DNA of 64,000 bases from Paragyromitra xinjiangensis. Its lineage: Eukaryota > Ascomycota > Pezizomycetes > Pezizales > Discinaceae. Shown here piece by piece: positions 37,868 through 48,656 of the stretch. Location: positions 1,116,001 through 1,180,000 of the forward strand of contig JBCAMK010000013.1 in the NCBI GenBank assembly GCA_038503065.1. Reading direction: 5' to 3'. The notes beneath the pieces are model-generated. The model made no database searches. It worked only from the letters and a program-made list of their open reading frames with translations, and was not told where the DNA came from. The stretch's first letter is position 1, and each line of letters starts with the position of its first letter. Made by a program: the position numbers and the translations under genes.

Positions 37868-38397
37868 TCCTTCTTTGACTAGTTTCTGTGACGCTGCTTC
37901 TCCGAGTCAGTCTAGATTTGTTGGCTTTTGTGTGTCCTTGCGTTAGGGATTGGAGCTTTGGTGAAATGGGGGTTTTTTTATTTTTTATTTTTTGCGACTG
38001 GACGTGACTGCGGCAAAAACACCTGCCAAGTTTGGGGGGATTTCAATCTTTGCTTGGTGTGGCTAGCGGCGGAACTTAGGTTGGGGAAGTGGCGGTTGGA
38101 AATGCCTGAAAAAAAAATTCTATCACAGACACCCCTCGTTTTTTTTTTGCTGGCTTTATTTGGCTCCTCCCCCCTCCTCTCCCCATCTTCTCTCACAACC
38201 CACCAACCTCACAAACCACAACTACACTCACCAGCAAATCAGTCTCTCCTCTTTAGCAGAGACTTCTTCAAATAGCTATTTGCCTTACGAAGTAGGTTTT
38301 CTGCATCTCTTGGTTTGGGCGTCTCAGATTTGTTAACTTTTATTTCTTCCCTTAGCCAGAACACCCAAGAATAAAAAAAAATCACCATCTGCCCAGC
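37868..38397. promoter_or_regulatory. Shared upstream region of F-box/JmjC and eIF4A genes
   Basis: 530 bp between divergent starts. On the plus strand it carries T-rich and CT-rich tracts at 38137-38215 and 38337-38360, consistent with the strong promoter and leader expected for eIF4A. Exact sites cannot be assigned. Confidence 0.5.
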
Positions 38398-40215
38398 ATG
38401 GCTACCGAAGGTTTGAAAGACGTTGAGGTGAGTTTGATCGTCTTTTCTTCACCATCAATTTTATTATATGTTGCTTCCTCTGGCCCTATAGCGCGCTCTT
38501 TTGTCGTTGCGGGGCTCTACGTGTGCCGTGGAGGACTGCGGGGCTGTCTTTGGCGGGGTTACATGGGCGACCAAACTGACCACGATCTTTTTTTATAGGG
38601 ACAAATCGAGTCCAACTATGATGAGACCGTCGACAACTTTGATAGCATGGACTTAAAAGCTGAGCTTCTCAGAGGTGAGTTTTTTCAAATTCTCTTGGTC
38701 TTTTGAAGTGTTCCTGCAGCGTTATTCTTTATCGGCTGCCAAGACAAAAACATTTTGCTGACATTTTCGTCCTAGGCATCTACGCTTATGGGTAAGGAGA
38801 TTCCCGGGGCCTTGTTCCAAATGGGGTTACGTATGCTCACTATTACGTAGTTTTGAACGTCCTTCTGCTATCCAACAGCGGGCTATTCTGCCCGTTATCA
38901 ACAGTATGTGCTACCCCTCTTTTGCCCCACCATCCCCACCATCCCGCCCTGCATGACAACTGCAGGTTACTATTTCTGTATTCGCACAGAAAAACCTTCG
39001 CATTCTAGCTCTAACACTCTTCCGCAACAGACCGCGATGTTATCGCTCAGGCACAATCCGGAACCGGAAAGACTGCTACCTTCTCCATCTCCGTTTTGCA
39101 GAAGATCGACCTGAACATCAAGCAATGCCAAGCCCTGATTTTGGCTCCTACTCGTGAGCTTGCTCAGCAAATCCAGAAGGTCGTTGTCGCTATCGGTGAC
39201 TTCATGAACGTTGAATGTCATGCCTGTATTGGAGGGACCGTTGTCCGTGATGACATGAAGATTCTCCAGGATGGTGTCCATGTCGTTGTTGGAACCCCCG
39301 GTCGTGTCCACGACATGATTCAGCGTCGCGCATTGAAGACTGATGCGATCAAGCTCTTCGTCCTCGATGAGGCTGATGAGATGTTGTCTGTGAGTAAAGC
39401 GTTTGGAATAGAAGACTTCTAAGAACATTACTGATATATTGATTCTTCAATTTTAGCGTGGTTTCACCGAGCAAATCTACGACATCTTCCAGCTTCTTCC
39501 TCAATCTACCCAGGTCGTCCTTCTCTCTGCCACCATGCCCCAGGACGTGTTGGAAGTCACCACCAAGTTCATGCGCGACCCTGTCCGTATCTTGGTCAAG
39601 AAGGCCGAGTTGACCCTCGAAGGTATCAAGCAGTTCTATATTGCTGTTGAGAAGGAAGACTGGAAGCTTGATACTCTTTCCGATCTGTATGAGACTGTCA
39701 CCATCACCCAGGCCGTCATTTTCTGCAACACCCGCAGAAAGGTCGACTGGCTTACTGAGAAGCTCACTCAGCGTGATTTTACTGTCTCCGCTATGCACGG
39801 AGATATGGACCAGCCACAGCGTGATTTGATTATGAAGGAGTTCCGCTCAGGATCTTCTCGTGTCCTGATCGCCACCGACTTGTTGGCCCGTGGTATCGAT
39901 GTTCAGCAGGTCTCTTTGGTTATCAACTACGACTTGCCAGCAAACAGGGAGAACTACATCCATCGTATTGGTCGTGGTGGTCGTTTTGGACGTAAGGGTG
40001 TTGCTATCAACTTTGTTACTGCTGTAAGTTTATTCACCTCTGTGGGCTAGCAAGGTTGCTAATTTTCCTTAGGATGATGTTCGTATGATGCGCGAGATTG
40101 AACAATTCTACTCGACCCAGATCGAAGAGATGCCGATGTTTGTACTCAGATACTCATATGTTGTTTTTGCATTGCTAACCGCATTTCTCTTAGGAACGTT
40201 GCCGACCTTATTTAA
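38398..40215 (+). CDS. TIF1: Translation initiation factor eIF4A (DEAD-box RNA helicase)
   Basis: Eight exons (38398-38427, 38599-38674, 38776-38791, 38851-38903, 39031-39389, 39457-40023, 40073-40137, 40194-40215) encode 395 residues, the normal eIF4A length. It unwinds the mRNA leader as part of eIF4F. Motifs: AQSGTGKT (66-73), PTRELA, TPGR, DEAD (171-174), SAT (202-204), ARGID and [11 protein letters not shown]. The C-terminus MPMNVADLI is canonical. The third exon is only 16 nt, and the first half of the gene is cut by five introns within about 1.1 kb. Codons are strongly C-ending and T-ending, fitting high expression. Confidence 0.97.
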
Positions 40216-41362
40216 ACCATCAACCAAAATAAAGTAAAAAAGCCTCTCAAAACAAATATCTAAAAGTTACAACGCTAGGATTCTGGATTACACGAAGCGA
40301 AGTGTGGAAAACTTGCGACTGGTGTTTTCTTTTTGCTTTTTTTCTCACCTTATTTTTTGTTCCGTCGTTAGTTTAGTATCTATACGTATATGTACGTGTG
40401 GTGTGATTTTTGCTCTGGGGTTTGGGGGACGCAAACTGTTTTTCCAAAATTCAAAACAAATATGGCTGGACAGCTGCAATTTCTCGAACTTGCACGGGTA
40501 ATGGGGATGAGATGGAAGGGAGGAGGATGTTATTTTCCTCTTCGGACCTTTCCCTTTTTCTTTATATCTTTCTTTCCTTTGTCTTTGTTATTTCCTATTG
40601 TTTTTTGTGTAGAGTTTGGGCCGAGAGATGGTGTTAAGTGGGGGGAAAGTAATGATGTCTACTTTGAATATGCCGTTTCGTCTTGCGATCCAAGTGCGAG
40701 ATCTGTCCCATCATCTAGTTCCGATCCAACTTCCGCGGCGGTTTTCTTGTGTACCCCCAGAACAACCTGCTCGCGGGATCCCAAGAAGGACAAAGAGCCA
40801 ATATCATTGCCCGGATTTGTTATTGGTGATATGATTGCTTATTCTGTGCCAACTCATGACACCGGCGAGAATTAAATACCAGACTGAGGGAAAGGGATTG
40901 GGGATCGGAGGGATCTTCAAAGCTGGAAGCTGGAAGTTGAAGGAAGCGGGTTTAGTGATTGCAGGATCGGAAAAGTTGCGGTCACTGAGGCGAAGGGTTA
41001 GGGTTGGGCTGCTGTCTTGGTTTATTTGGGGCTGCAGGGGACATTGGCTTGATGTAGTTTTACTTGGATGGAGTAGGTGAGCCACTTTTTGGGAATTGTC
41101 TGAATAGACTGAGGTTCTAGGTGTGTCGTTATTCGAGTGTCTAGTTGTAGATGTGGTTTTAGGTGGGGTATAGACTGAATGGTGTTTATTTCAAGGTGCT
41201 TAAGGCCTTAGAGGAACAATACTCCTCTTTACTTTAAACTCGTACATTTTCTTCTATTCTATGTAGCTGTTGATTCGATATTACCCAAACTCCCAAAAAG
41301 CACAGCCAGAAAGCAAAACCAAATCATTGACCAAAACTCTGTAACATAATCCCACAATATTA
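40216..41362. other. Convergent intergenic region
   Basis: About 1.15 kb between the eIF4A stop and the DNAJC17-like stop. Several overlapping open frames (for example 40390-40875) have no recognisable motif. A doubled TTAGGG-like string (AAGGGTTAGGGTTGGG, about 40993-41008) is present. Probably the 3' UTRs and spacer. Confidence 0.5.
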
Positions 41363-42451
41363 TTACTGTTGTACATCCCCATCCCCCACCTGTTCTTCAT
41401 CCTGTCGCCGTATCTCCGCTTCCATCTTGGCTTTCTCGGCGGCACGCATGCGCATCAGGGTGATACTTTCGTAGTCTGTATTCTGCGCGACTGCCGGCGA
41501 GGAAGCTCTATTGGCAGAGAATGATGCGAAGGATGGAGGCTTGCCCTTAGAGGCTGTGGTAGCAGCCGGAGGCGCCCATGGTTTTCGGGAGGTGGGAGCA
41601 GGGGAGGCAGGTTTTTCTTGAGGGTCTGGGGTGTTTTCGTGGGAGATATCGGGTTCCTTTCCGCCCGCCCATGCGATGTCTTTGAATACACGGAAGTCTT
41701 CATTTCCTTTAGACAGGGCGTCGTGGACGGCGGCGTGAGCGCTGACGATCGACTCGAAGACCAAAAGCGCGGTTTTGAGCTTCTTCTCCTTCTCACCAGG
41801 CTTCGGTACGGCGTCTGGCGGGACTATACAATCCTGGACCTTTCCAAACCTTGAAAACAACCTCCTAAGCCTCTCCGCAGTAACATCCTCATTCCCTCGT
41901 CTCTTCCACCGAAGCCTCACTGTGCGGTCTAGCTCCGAGAACCGACTCTCAACGTCAACCATCTCCACATTTTCACTCTCTGCCTCCTTCGCAGCAGTCT
42001 TAAGCGCCTCTTCCCGTTTCTGCCGAAGCTTCACACCCTCCTCTTGCAGCTTCTCCAACTGCCGTCGAAACGCCTCTTCCGCGTCCTCACTATCTGTTTT
42101 TGCGCGTTTTGCAGATCCCTCTCGACGTTCGAGATCTTCTTGCATGCGACGTCGGTTCAGGTCGAAGGCTTCGCTGCGCCGCTTACGCGCGAGACGCGCA
42201 TTCCGTGCTGTGTCGTAGGCTGTGCGTGTGCCCGGGTCGGAAAGCACGTCGTAGGCGATTGAGAGGAGGTGGAATTTCTCGGCTGCGGAGGGATCGGGGT
42301 TTTTGTCTGGATGCCATTTGAGGGATTCTTTGCGGAAGGCTTTGCGTAGGGCTGTGGGGGAGGTTTCGGTTTGGGGGATGTTGAGGATTTCGTAGAAGTC
42401 GGTGGAGGAAGTGGTGGCGTAGGCTGCTGCGTCGGATTCGGTGGAGGGCAT
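41363..42451 (-). CDS. J-domain protein with RRM, DNAJC17/Cwf23-like splicing factor
   Basis: A single exon of 362 residues. The start MPSTES at 42451 is preferred over an upstream ATG at 42556, which would add 35 hydrophobic residues not typical of the family. The J domain spans about 18-85, with HPD at 47-49 (LKWHPDKNP). An Arg/Lys/Glu-rich helical linker follows (about 90-170), then an RRM-like domain (about 178-265; LRRLFSRFGKVQDCIV, TALLVFES). The tail is Pro/Ser/Ala-rich. This J-RRM layout is that of human DNAJC17 and yeast Cwc23/Cwf23, associated with the spliceosome. A divergent start lies only 181 bp away. Confidence 0.9.
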   Translation of the reverse strand: MPSTESDAAAYATTSSTDFYEILNIPQTETSPTALRKAFRKESLKWHPDKNPDPSAAEKFHLLSIAYDVLSDPGTRTAYDTARNARLARKRRSEAFDLNRRRMQEDLERREGSAKRAKTDSEDAEEAFRRQLEKLQEEGVKLRQKREEALKTAAKEAESENVEMVDVESRFSELDRTVRLRWKRRGNEDVTAERLRRLFSRFGKVQDCIVPPDAVPKPGEKEKKLKTALLVFESIVSAHAAVHDALSKGNEDFRVFKDIAWAGGKEPDISHENTPDPQEKPASPAPTSRKPWAPPAATTASKGKPPSFASFSANRASSPAVAQNTDYESITLMRMRAAEKAKMEAEIRRQDEEQVGDGDVQQ

Positions 42452-42632
42452 CGTGAAGTTGGTGAAGAGGTGGTGAAGTTGTGAGTTGGTGTTGAGGTAG
42501 AAGATGAACGTTACACAACCTGTGGAATAATTATTACCCACAACCTCGGCAGACATCTGGATATAAATCTAATATAATCCCCCTCCCCCACTCCACTCCA
42601 AATAACCCCCCTCCCGACTCCTCACAACATCA
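42452..42632. promoter_or_regulatory. Compact bidirectional promoter, DNAJC17-like/FAHD1
   Basis: Only 181 bp separate the two divergent ATGs. The plus-strand side just before FAHD1 is C-rich (CCCCCTCCCCCACTCC); the other side carries the leader of the J-protein. The two genes are likely transcribed from one nucleosome-free region. Confidence 0.6.
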
Positions 42633-43407
42633 ATGGCATCTGTAAGTTCTCTCTCAACCCCTAATTACTCCCATACTAACCCTCCCAGCGCACCCTCCTC
42701 CGCGCCCCCCGCACAATAGCCTGCATAGGCCGCAACTACGCCGACCACGTCAAAGAGCTCGGCAACCAGCGTCCCAAAGAGCCCTTCTTCTTCCTCAAGC
42801 CCCTCGGCGCCCTCCTGCACCCCTCCTCCGGTCCCATCCTAGCACCCAAAGGCGTCGACCTCCACTACGAAGTCGAACTCGCAGCCATCATCTCCCGTGA
42901 AGCCGACGACCTATCCCCCACGAACGCCCTCGATGCGGTCAAGGGGTACTGTGTCGCTATCGATATGACAGCGCGGAACTGTAGGTGTCCTACTAAGGTG
43001 TTAGTGTCGTGCTGATGAAGGTAGACCAGGAGACGGCGAAGAAGAGCGGGTTGCCGTGGACGCTGTGTAAGGGGTTTAAAACGTTCCTTCCGGTATCGCA
43101 CTTCATTCCGAAGTCGAGGATTCCGGATCCCCATGCTGTGACGTTGCATTTGGCGGTTAATGGGACGGTGAGACAGGAGGATAGTACGGGGCTTATGTTG
43201 TTTGATATTCCGAGGTTGCTGCAGCATGTTACGGGGATTACGACGCTGTATGAGGATGATTTGGTACTGACGGGGACGCCGAAGGGGGTGGGGAGGGTGG
43301 TGCCGGGGGATGTGTTGACTGCTGGGGTGAGGGTCAATGGGGAGGAGATTGAGGAGGGGAGGATAGAGGTGAGGGTGGAGGAGAGAGTGGGGGGTTATGG
43401 AGCGTAG
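42633..43407 (+). CDS. FAHD1-type acylpyruvase / oxaloacetate decarboxylase
   Basis: Three exons: 42633-42641 (9 nt, Met-Ala-Ser), 42689-42980 and 43025-43407, giving 227 residues. FAH-domain proteins of this size hydrolyse acylpyruvates and decarboxylate oxaloacetate, in mitochondria in animals; yeast FMP41 is a relative. Visible: IGRNYADHVKELG, the metal ligands E64 and E66 in HYEVEL and D95 in IDMTARN, KSGLPWTLCKGFKTF, and LTGTPKGVG. Exon 2 uses almost exclusively C-ending codons. Exon 3 is almost entirely G-ending or T-ending, an abrupt switch at the second intron. No clear mitochondrial presequence is present with this start. Confidence 0.93.
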
Positions 43408-43640
43408 TTATGGAGCGTAGAGGGGGTGTATATAATGGGTCCTTTGGTATATATCATGAGTATTAGAGGAAAGATGTTTCATTATTTTCGTATAGGAAAA
43501 CTCCATTTTCCAAGCACGCGAGCAAGTACAAGGTCTGCAAAAATACTACAGTAATCCCTAAACAGTCAGACCAGTCCGGGACATTCAGTAATTCTCCCAC
43601 GTCATTAACACCGTACGCCATAACCCCACTTCCACCCCCA

Positions 43641-45280
43641 TCATGGCGCATACACCACTCCCCTATGCGCTTCATCATCACCATCCACCTCCTTCAACAT
43701 CCTCTCCCAGGTCTCAATCATGCCCTTGTAAAACTCCACATTCGCACTCGCCAACCCCCCCAACGTATCCTTCATCTCACTACTCTTAATCCTCTCAAAA
43801 TCCGCAACCTCTCTAACCACCTCCTCATCAAACATCTCCGTCAACTTCCTCGCATTCTCACTCTCCCTCGTCAACTCATCAATCCTCAACTCCAACTTCC
43901 GCACCCTATCCCGTCGACTCTGCTCATGATCCACACCACGCACATCCTCAATCTTACTCCTCAAAAACCCCGTCGGCCCGCCTAACCCCGTCGACCCATA
44001 CGGCGCATTCGCAATCTGGTCACGCTCGGTAGCAGCCCGTGCTAAATAATCAGTCAACGCCTCAAAATCAAGCTGCTTCTGCTCCCGCGTCTTCAGCAGC
44101 GATTTCAACGCAAGAATGTAGCTCTCCATATCGCGGAGCGAACCGAGGTAATCCTGATCTGTATGCTCTTTCAGCGTCTTGAGACCCTCCGAGGTAGCAC
44201 GGACTGCAGACGCAAAAACCTGGATTGGACCCGAGAGCTCGGGTTCTAGATCTAGTAGTTTTAGAAACTCTTTCGAGAGGTCGGAGTAGTCGCTTTCCAG
44301 GTCGGCTTCCCGACGGACTACCCGACTGATGATCTTTTCAACGTATCCGAGGTCTTCGTCTAGCTTGTCGGCGCGCTCGCGGACCTCGATGAAGCGGCGG
44401 TCGGGTTTATGCACTTTGCTGAATGCGTTGAGGAAGGTGTCTGTGAGGCCCTCGAAGACGCCGGTGGTCTCGGGGTTGTTGGGGACGCCCCGGGTGGGGC
44501 GGAATCGCATGTGTGCGTTCCAGTCTGGGGACTCGAGGAAGACCATGAGGAGGGAGGTACGGCGGAGTACTGGGTGCATGGTGAGTCGTTTTAGGAAGCG
44601 GTGGAGGGAGTGGGCGCGACGTGAGGTGAAGTCGGGTCCGAAACGATCTCCGCGAACGTATTCTGGGAGGTATTGGTCAGTTTTTGTGGATCGGGGCGCC
44701 GTGGAGAGCGTCATGGAGATTAGCGCACCCATTTTGTGTTTGTCTGGGAGGGGAGGTACGGCGCAGGCAGGGTACTCGCGAGAGAGCATCTTGTAAAGGA
44801 AAACAAAGTCGGTGAAGCGTCGGCGGACGTTGACATGGGGTTTTTGGAAGGTTGGAAAGTCGGTCTGGGGACTCGGGGGGATTAGCTGCGGTTGGGGAGG
44901 GGGGATAGTAGTATTAATGGGGTTTGTGGGTGTTTATGGGGTTTTGTTTATGAGGTTCTATATAGCATTTTGAATGCTTCTTCAATGTAAGGATAGGAGC
45001 GTACATCAGTCGTGACCAAGTAGGAAACAAAAGCATCTCCAGTTCCAACGCCCACAGTCTGTGGATCCGAAACATTCGTCACCAAGGTACCATTTCCCAC
45101 ACCAGCTAGATCCACCGCATCCGCGTTAGGGCCTGCTTGTGGAGCTTCCATATCATGTGGGTCTAGCTCTTCTGCCTGGAAGCCTCGGAGATCATCGTCT
45201 GGGTTTGCGGTTGTGGGTCGTGAGTTGTCGGTATCGTCTTCGGCCTCGCTCCGCCATTGGACGGAGTCGAATGTGTCCAT
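43641..45280 (-). CDS. ATG24: Sorting nexin SNX4/Atg24 (PX-BAR)
   Basis: Two exons on the minus strand (45280-45005 and 44864-43641, intron 140 nt) encode 499 residues. Atg24/Snx4 binds PI3P and works with Snx41/Snx42-type partners in endosome-to-Golgi recycling and selective autophagy. Residues 1-80 are acidic and disordered. The PX domain (about 83-210) includes the phosphoinositide-binding RRRFTDF (106-112), CAVPPLPDKH and YVRGDRFGPDF...SLHRFL. A BAR coiled coil fills about 240-490. The open frame for exon 2 alone would begin at an internal Met, so the PX N-terminus depends on the splice. That join recreates TDFPTFQKPHVNVRRRF exactly in frame. Confidence 0.93.
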
Positions 45281-46298
45281 GGTGGAGAGCTGGTGGAGTT
45301 TGAGAGGTTGGAGGGTAGTGGGTGGATGGTGGGGTGGTGAGAATGGAGGGGGTTGTTGGACGGAGGTGGATGGAGGGGGTTGTGAGCAGGGTTAGATAGC
45401 TGTGGTGGGAGTTACGTCGTGGGCTTGGCGGTGGATCATGGATTATCACTCGGTGAGAGTGATGGATTTATTAGGTAGATAATTGCAGGTGTTTGTGAAG
45501 GGATTGACTGGCTTATTATATTCCATGTAGATAAATAGAGATTCGTGATGGGTTGTGGATGGGTATTGCTGTACGAGAGACGAATAGGGTGGAGTTGGGA
45601 TGCCTGAGATGCGGTGAGTTGAGTATCACAAGAACGGGAATCCTTGGATATATCATTACTCAAGTATGTAGTTGGTTATCCTGAGAATCAAGTATTCGTC
45701 TATTTTGATGGAGGATTTTCTTTGAGCTGGACTGGGCTTGAGTAGGAAGTAATTCATTCTTTGCTGCTACTCACTCTTGCAGCATTAACCTCCTCGTGCT
45801 TCGTAGTAACCAAGCTGTATTGTATGATTTCTACCTCTCATCTATCAAGATAACAGAACCAGATCTCGTGGTTGGAAAGTCCCCGAGAAACGTTATCAGA
45901 GAACCCACACCAAATGGCATTTCACTTACGTCCCGCTTATCCTTCACTCAGCTGTGATTACATGGTTATCTCCATGGGCCTAGAGGGATAACGGATTAAG
46001 GCTCACTATCTAGATGGTGTGTAGAGAGGAAGCTGTTAGTACTACGTCAGGTCATGCCATGTAAATAGATCCATAGATCAGCACCTGTTCTATGTCTCGG
46101 GCACGTAGAGGAAGAGGTGGGGCAGCAAAAACATCCTCTTAGAGCCCCCCAGAAAGCATAAGAGTAAACCACTGCCCCTCGACCACCCTCCTACAAATAA
46201 CTCTCTCCCATATAAAACATCATCAACATCAACATCAACATTCACTCCAAATCCATCTCTTATTCTGTCCAAATTTCCACTCAACATCTTCCGCTACG
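45281..46298. promoter_or_regulatory. Shared upstream region, SNX4 and PTP genes
   Basis: About 1.0 kb between divergent starts. A short ACATCA repeat lies at about 46217-46245, in the PTP leader. No gene seen. Confidence 0.45.
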
Positions 46299-48656
46299 AT
46301 GGTTAACTCTTCCCTATCTTCCCGCAGCTCTTCCCTATGCTCTCCTACCGCTTCTCATACCTCCGCTCAGTGTCCCACTGGCGGCTGGCACCTAGACGCC
46401 AATTACGCTGGCCACTACATAAAATACATCAAGCCCGACTCAGCCAATTCACCCCCCAGCACCCCAAAGAAGGTTAAAAGAAAGCCATCTATCCCTCACC
46501 CGCTCCTCCAGGCCTGTTCCGCCAGTTCCTCCACTACCAGTCTCACTCGCAGCCCCCCAGTCTTGAGTATCATGATCCCCAAGTCCCCTCAGTCACGGAG
46601 CTTTCCTGCTCGCTCGCCGTCAAATACCAGCTCGACTAGCCGTTCTCAACCTAGGCATCCTCCAGCGCCAAATTTCCTCAAGAAAGCTAATAACACGATT
46701 ACCGCTGCTGCTCTCGTTAAGCTCTTGGAGGACGAACCGCGTAATGTGCTTTTGTTTGATCTAAGGCCGTGTTATATCTATGAAGCTGGGTATATTAGTC
46801 AGGCTATCAACGTTGTGGTCCCGATGGGGAAACTTAGGAAGACTTCTTTCACTCTTGAGAAGATGATTATGAACTTTATCCATGGGGAGGATAAAGAGAA
46901 GGTTGAGAGATGGAATGAAGTCGGTCATATCATTGCCTATGATAGTGATTTTGAAGGCCCGGTTAATACTGCTATGAATCCTAGTTTTTACTTGTTGGAG
47001 AAGTTTGTGCAAGAGGGGTGGAAGGGGGAGACTTATGTTTTGGAGGGTATTCTTGCTGATATCTAGATATCATGAATGATAAACTAACTTTGGCGCAGGC
47101 GGTTTCAAGAGCATTGCTGAGGATTATCCTGAGAAGATCGATGAGGTCCCTTACGTTGACGAATTTGATTCACTTAGGCATCTCTCTTCGAGCGGAGCCA
47201 GTAGAAGACAATCTCAAGATGCTAGTGATAATAGTTCACCTGTGGCATTGGCCTTTAGCAATCAAGGCCAGATCCTTCGAGCTTGGAGATCAAGCACTGG
47301 GAAACACCTTCCCCAAAATAGAGATTCGTGGGATGCGGTTGATGAGATTTCTATCACTCTTCCAAGTGGTATGGCACAGGGAGTAATTGACTTGCTTCCT
47401 TCTTGGCTTTCGAGAGTTTATGGAGACGGAGGGTCGAAACTTATTGCGGAGAAGTTTCGACTCCTGGAACAGGCTCAGTTGCAACGTTTCAATAGTACCA
47501 GCAGTACTCAAGTGTCGGATGACAGTTGTAATCCACTTGCAGCCGAAACACGGTATCAGCTGACTGGTTCACACACCAATTCGAAGAATCGGTATAGGGA
47601 TATTTACCCCTATGAACACTCAAGAGTAAAGCTATCGAGTTTCGAGGACCGCGACTATATCAATGCTAGTCATCTGTCAGTTCAGGGTAGCTCGAAAAAG
47701 TATATTGCGTCTCAAGCCCCGACGCCAGCTGCTTTTAATGTAAGCTACCAATCTAACCTTAATCATTCAGCTTGTCTGACTTGTGGTAGGATTTTTGGAG
47801 CATGGTTTGGGAACAGGAAGTCAACGTTATTGTGATGTTGACTACGACGGAGGAGGCTTTTCGTGTTGTTGCTCACAACTACTGGACTCCTGGACAGTAC
47901 GGACCTCTTAAATTGTCACTTGTGTCGGATCAAATGATTCTGCTCGACGAACCTCCCCAGGATGCCTGGCATGATGAGGATAAACCTAAACCGATTATGC
48001 ACTACATCAGCGTACGGAGGTTCGCCCTCGTGCATAGAGACCATCCATTCTCTGAAATTCGTGGTGTTACCCAGATTCAAGATTTGGCGTGGCCAGATTT
48101 TGGAGTGCCTGATGATCCAGGCCATGTTCTCAGACTTATCAACTATACGAATCAGGTCCTTGGCCCTATTCAACCTACGCAATATCATGTCCACGGTTGT
48201 TGTTCTCCTTCAGCTCCATCGCCACGGAAGCCGATAATCGTTCAATGCAGCGCTGGCTGTGGCCGTACTGGAGTCTTCTGTACCCTCGACGCCGTTATCG
48301 ATCAACTCCGGAACCCCCCACACCAAGATCAAAAAGAGCAAGACAAGGGCGAGGATGGAAATTCGGGTGGGATCGTGTTAGATCTTGAGGATAATGGTGG
48401 TGGGGAAAAGGATCCTAACGGTCCCGAGGATTTGATTGAAAAGATTGTTGGCCAGTTTAGAGACGAACGCATGTCTATGGTGCAGAACTTAAGACAGTTT
48501 ATGCACTGCTATGAAGTAGCTTTAGAGTGGTTCAAGATCCAGGGTCAAATCCTCGAGCATCCGAGGGTAGTGGAGAAAGGGGACGAGGACGGGGATGATC
48601 AAGACGTGGCTACTATTACTGGTGCTAGCAATGATAAAGGAAAGGCTAAGGCCTAG
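46299..48656 (+). CDS. Tyrosine-protein phosphatase with N-terminal rhodanese-like domain
   Basis: Three exons (46299-47046, 47099-47739, 47790-48656) give 751 residues. Residues 1-125 are Ser/Thr/Pro-rich. A rhodanese-like module (about 132-250; LLFDLRPCYIYEAGYI) has HIIAYDSDFE where a catalytic cysteine loop would sit, so it is probably non-catalytic, as in MAPK-docking versions. The PTP domain runs from about 425: KNRYRDIYPYEHSRVKL, the WPD loop LAWPDFG (Asp566), and the P-loop VQCSAGCGRTG with Cys616 and Arg622. The residue before the cysteine is Gln615, where nearly all classical PTPs have His. An acidic 50-residue insert precedes RDERMSMVQNLRQF. The layout resembles the fission-yeast Pyp MAPK phosphatases. 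Confidence 0.92.

Noticed and set aside
40390..40875. 161-codon open frame after eIF4A
   Set aside because: Composition matches a T-rich 3' UTR/spacer; no recognisable motif and overlapping frames are equally open.
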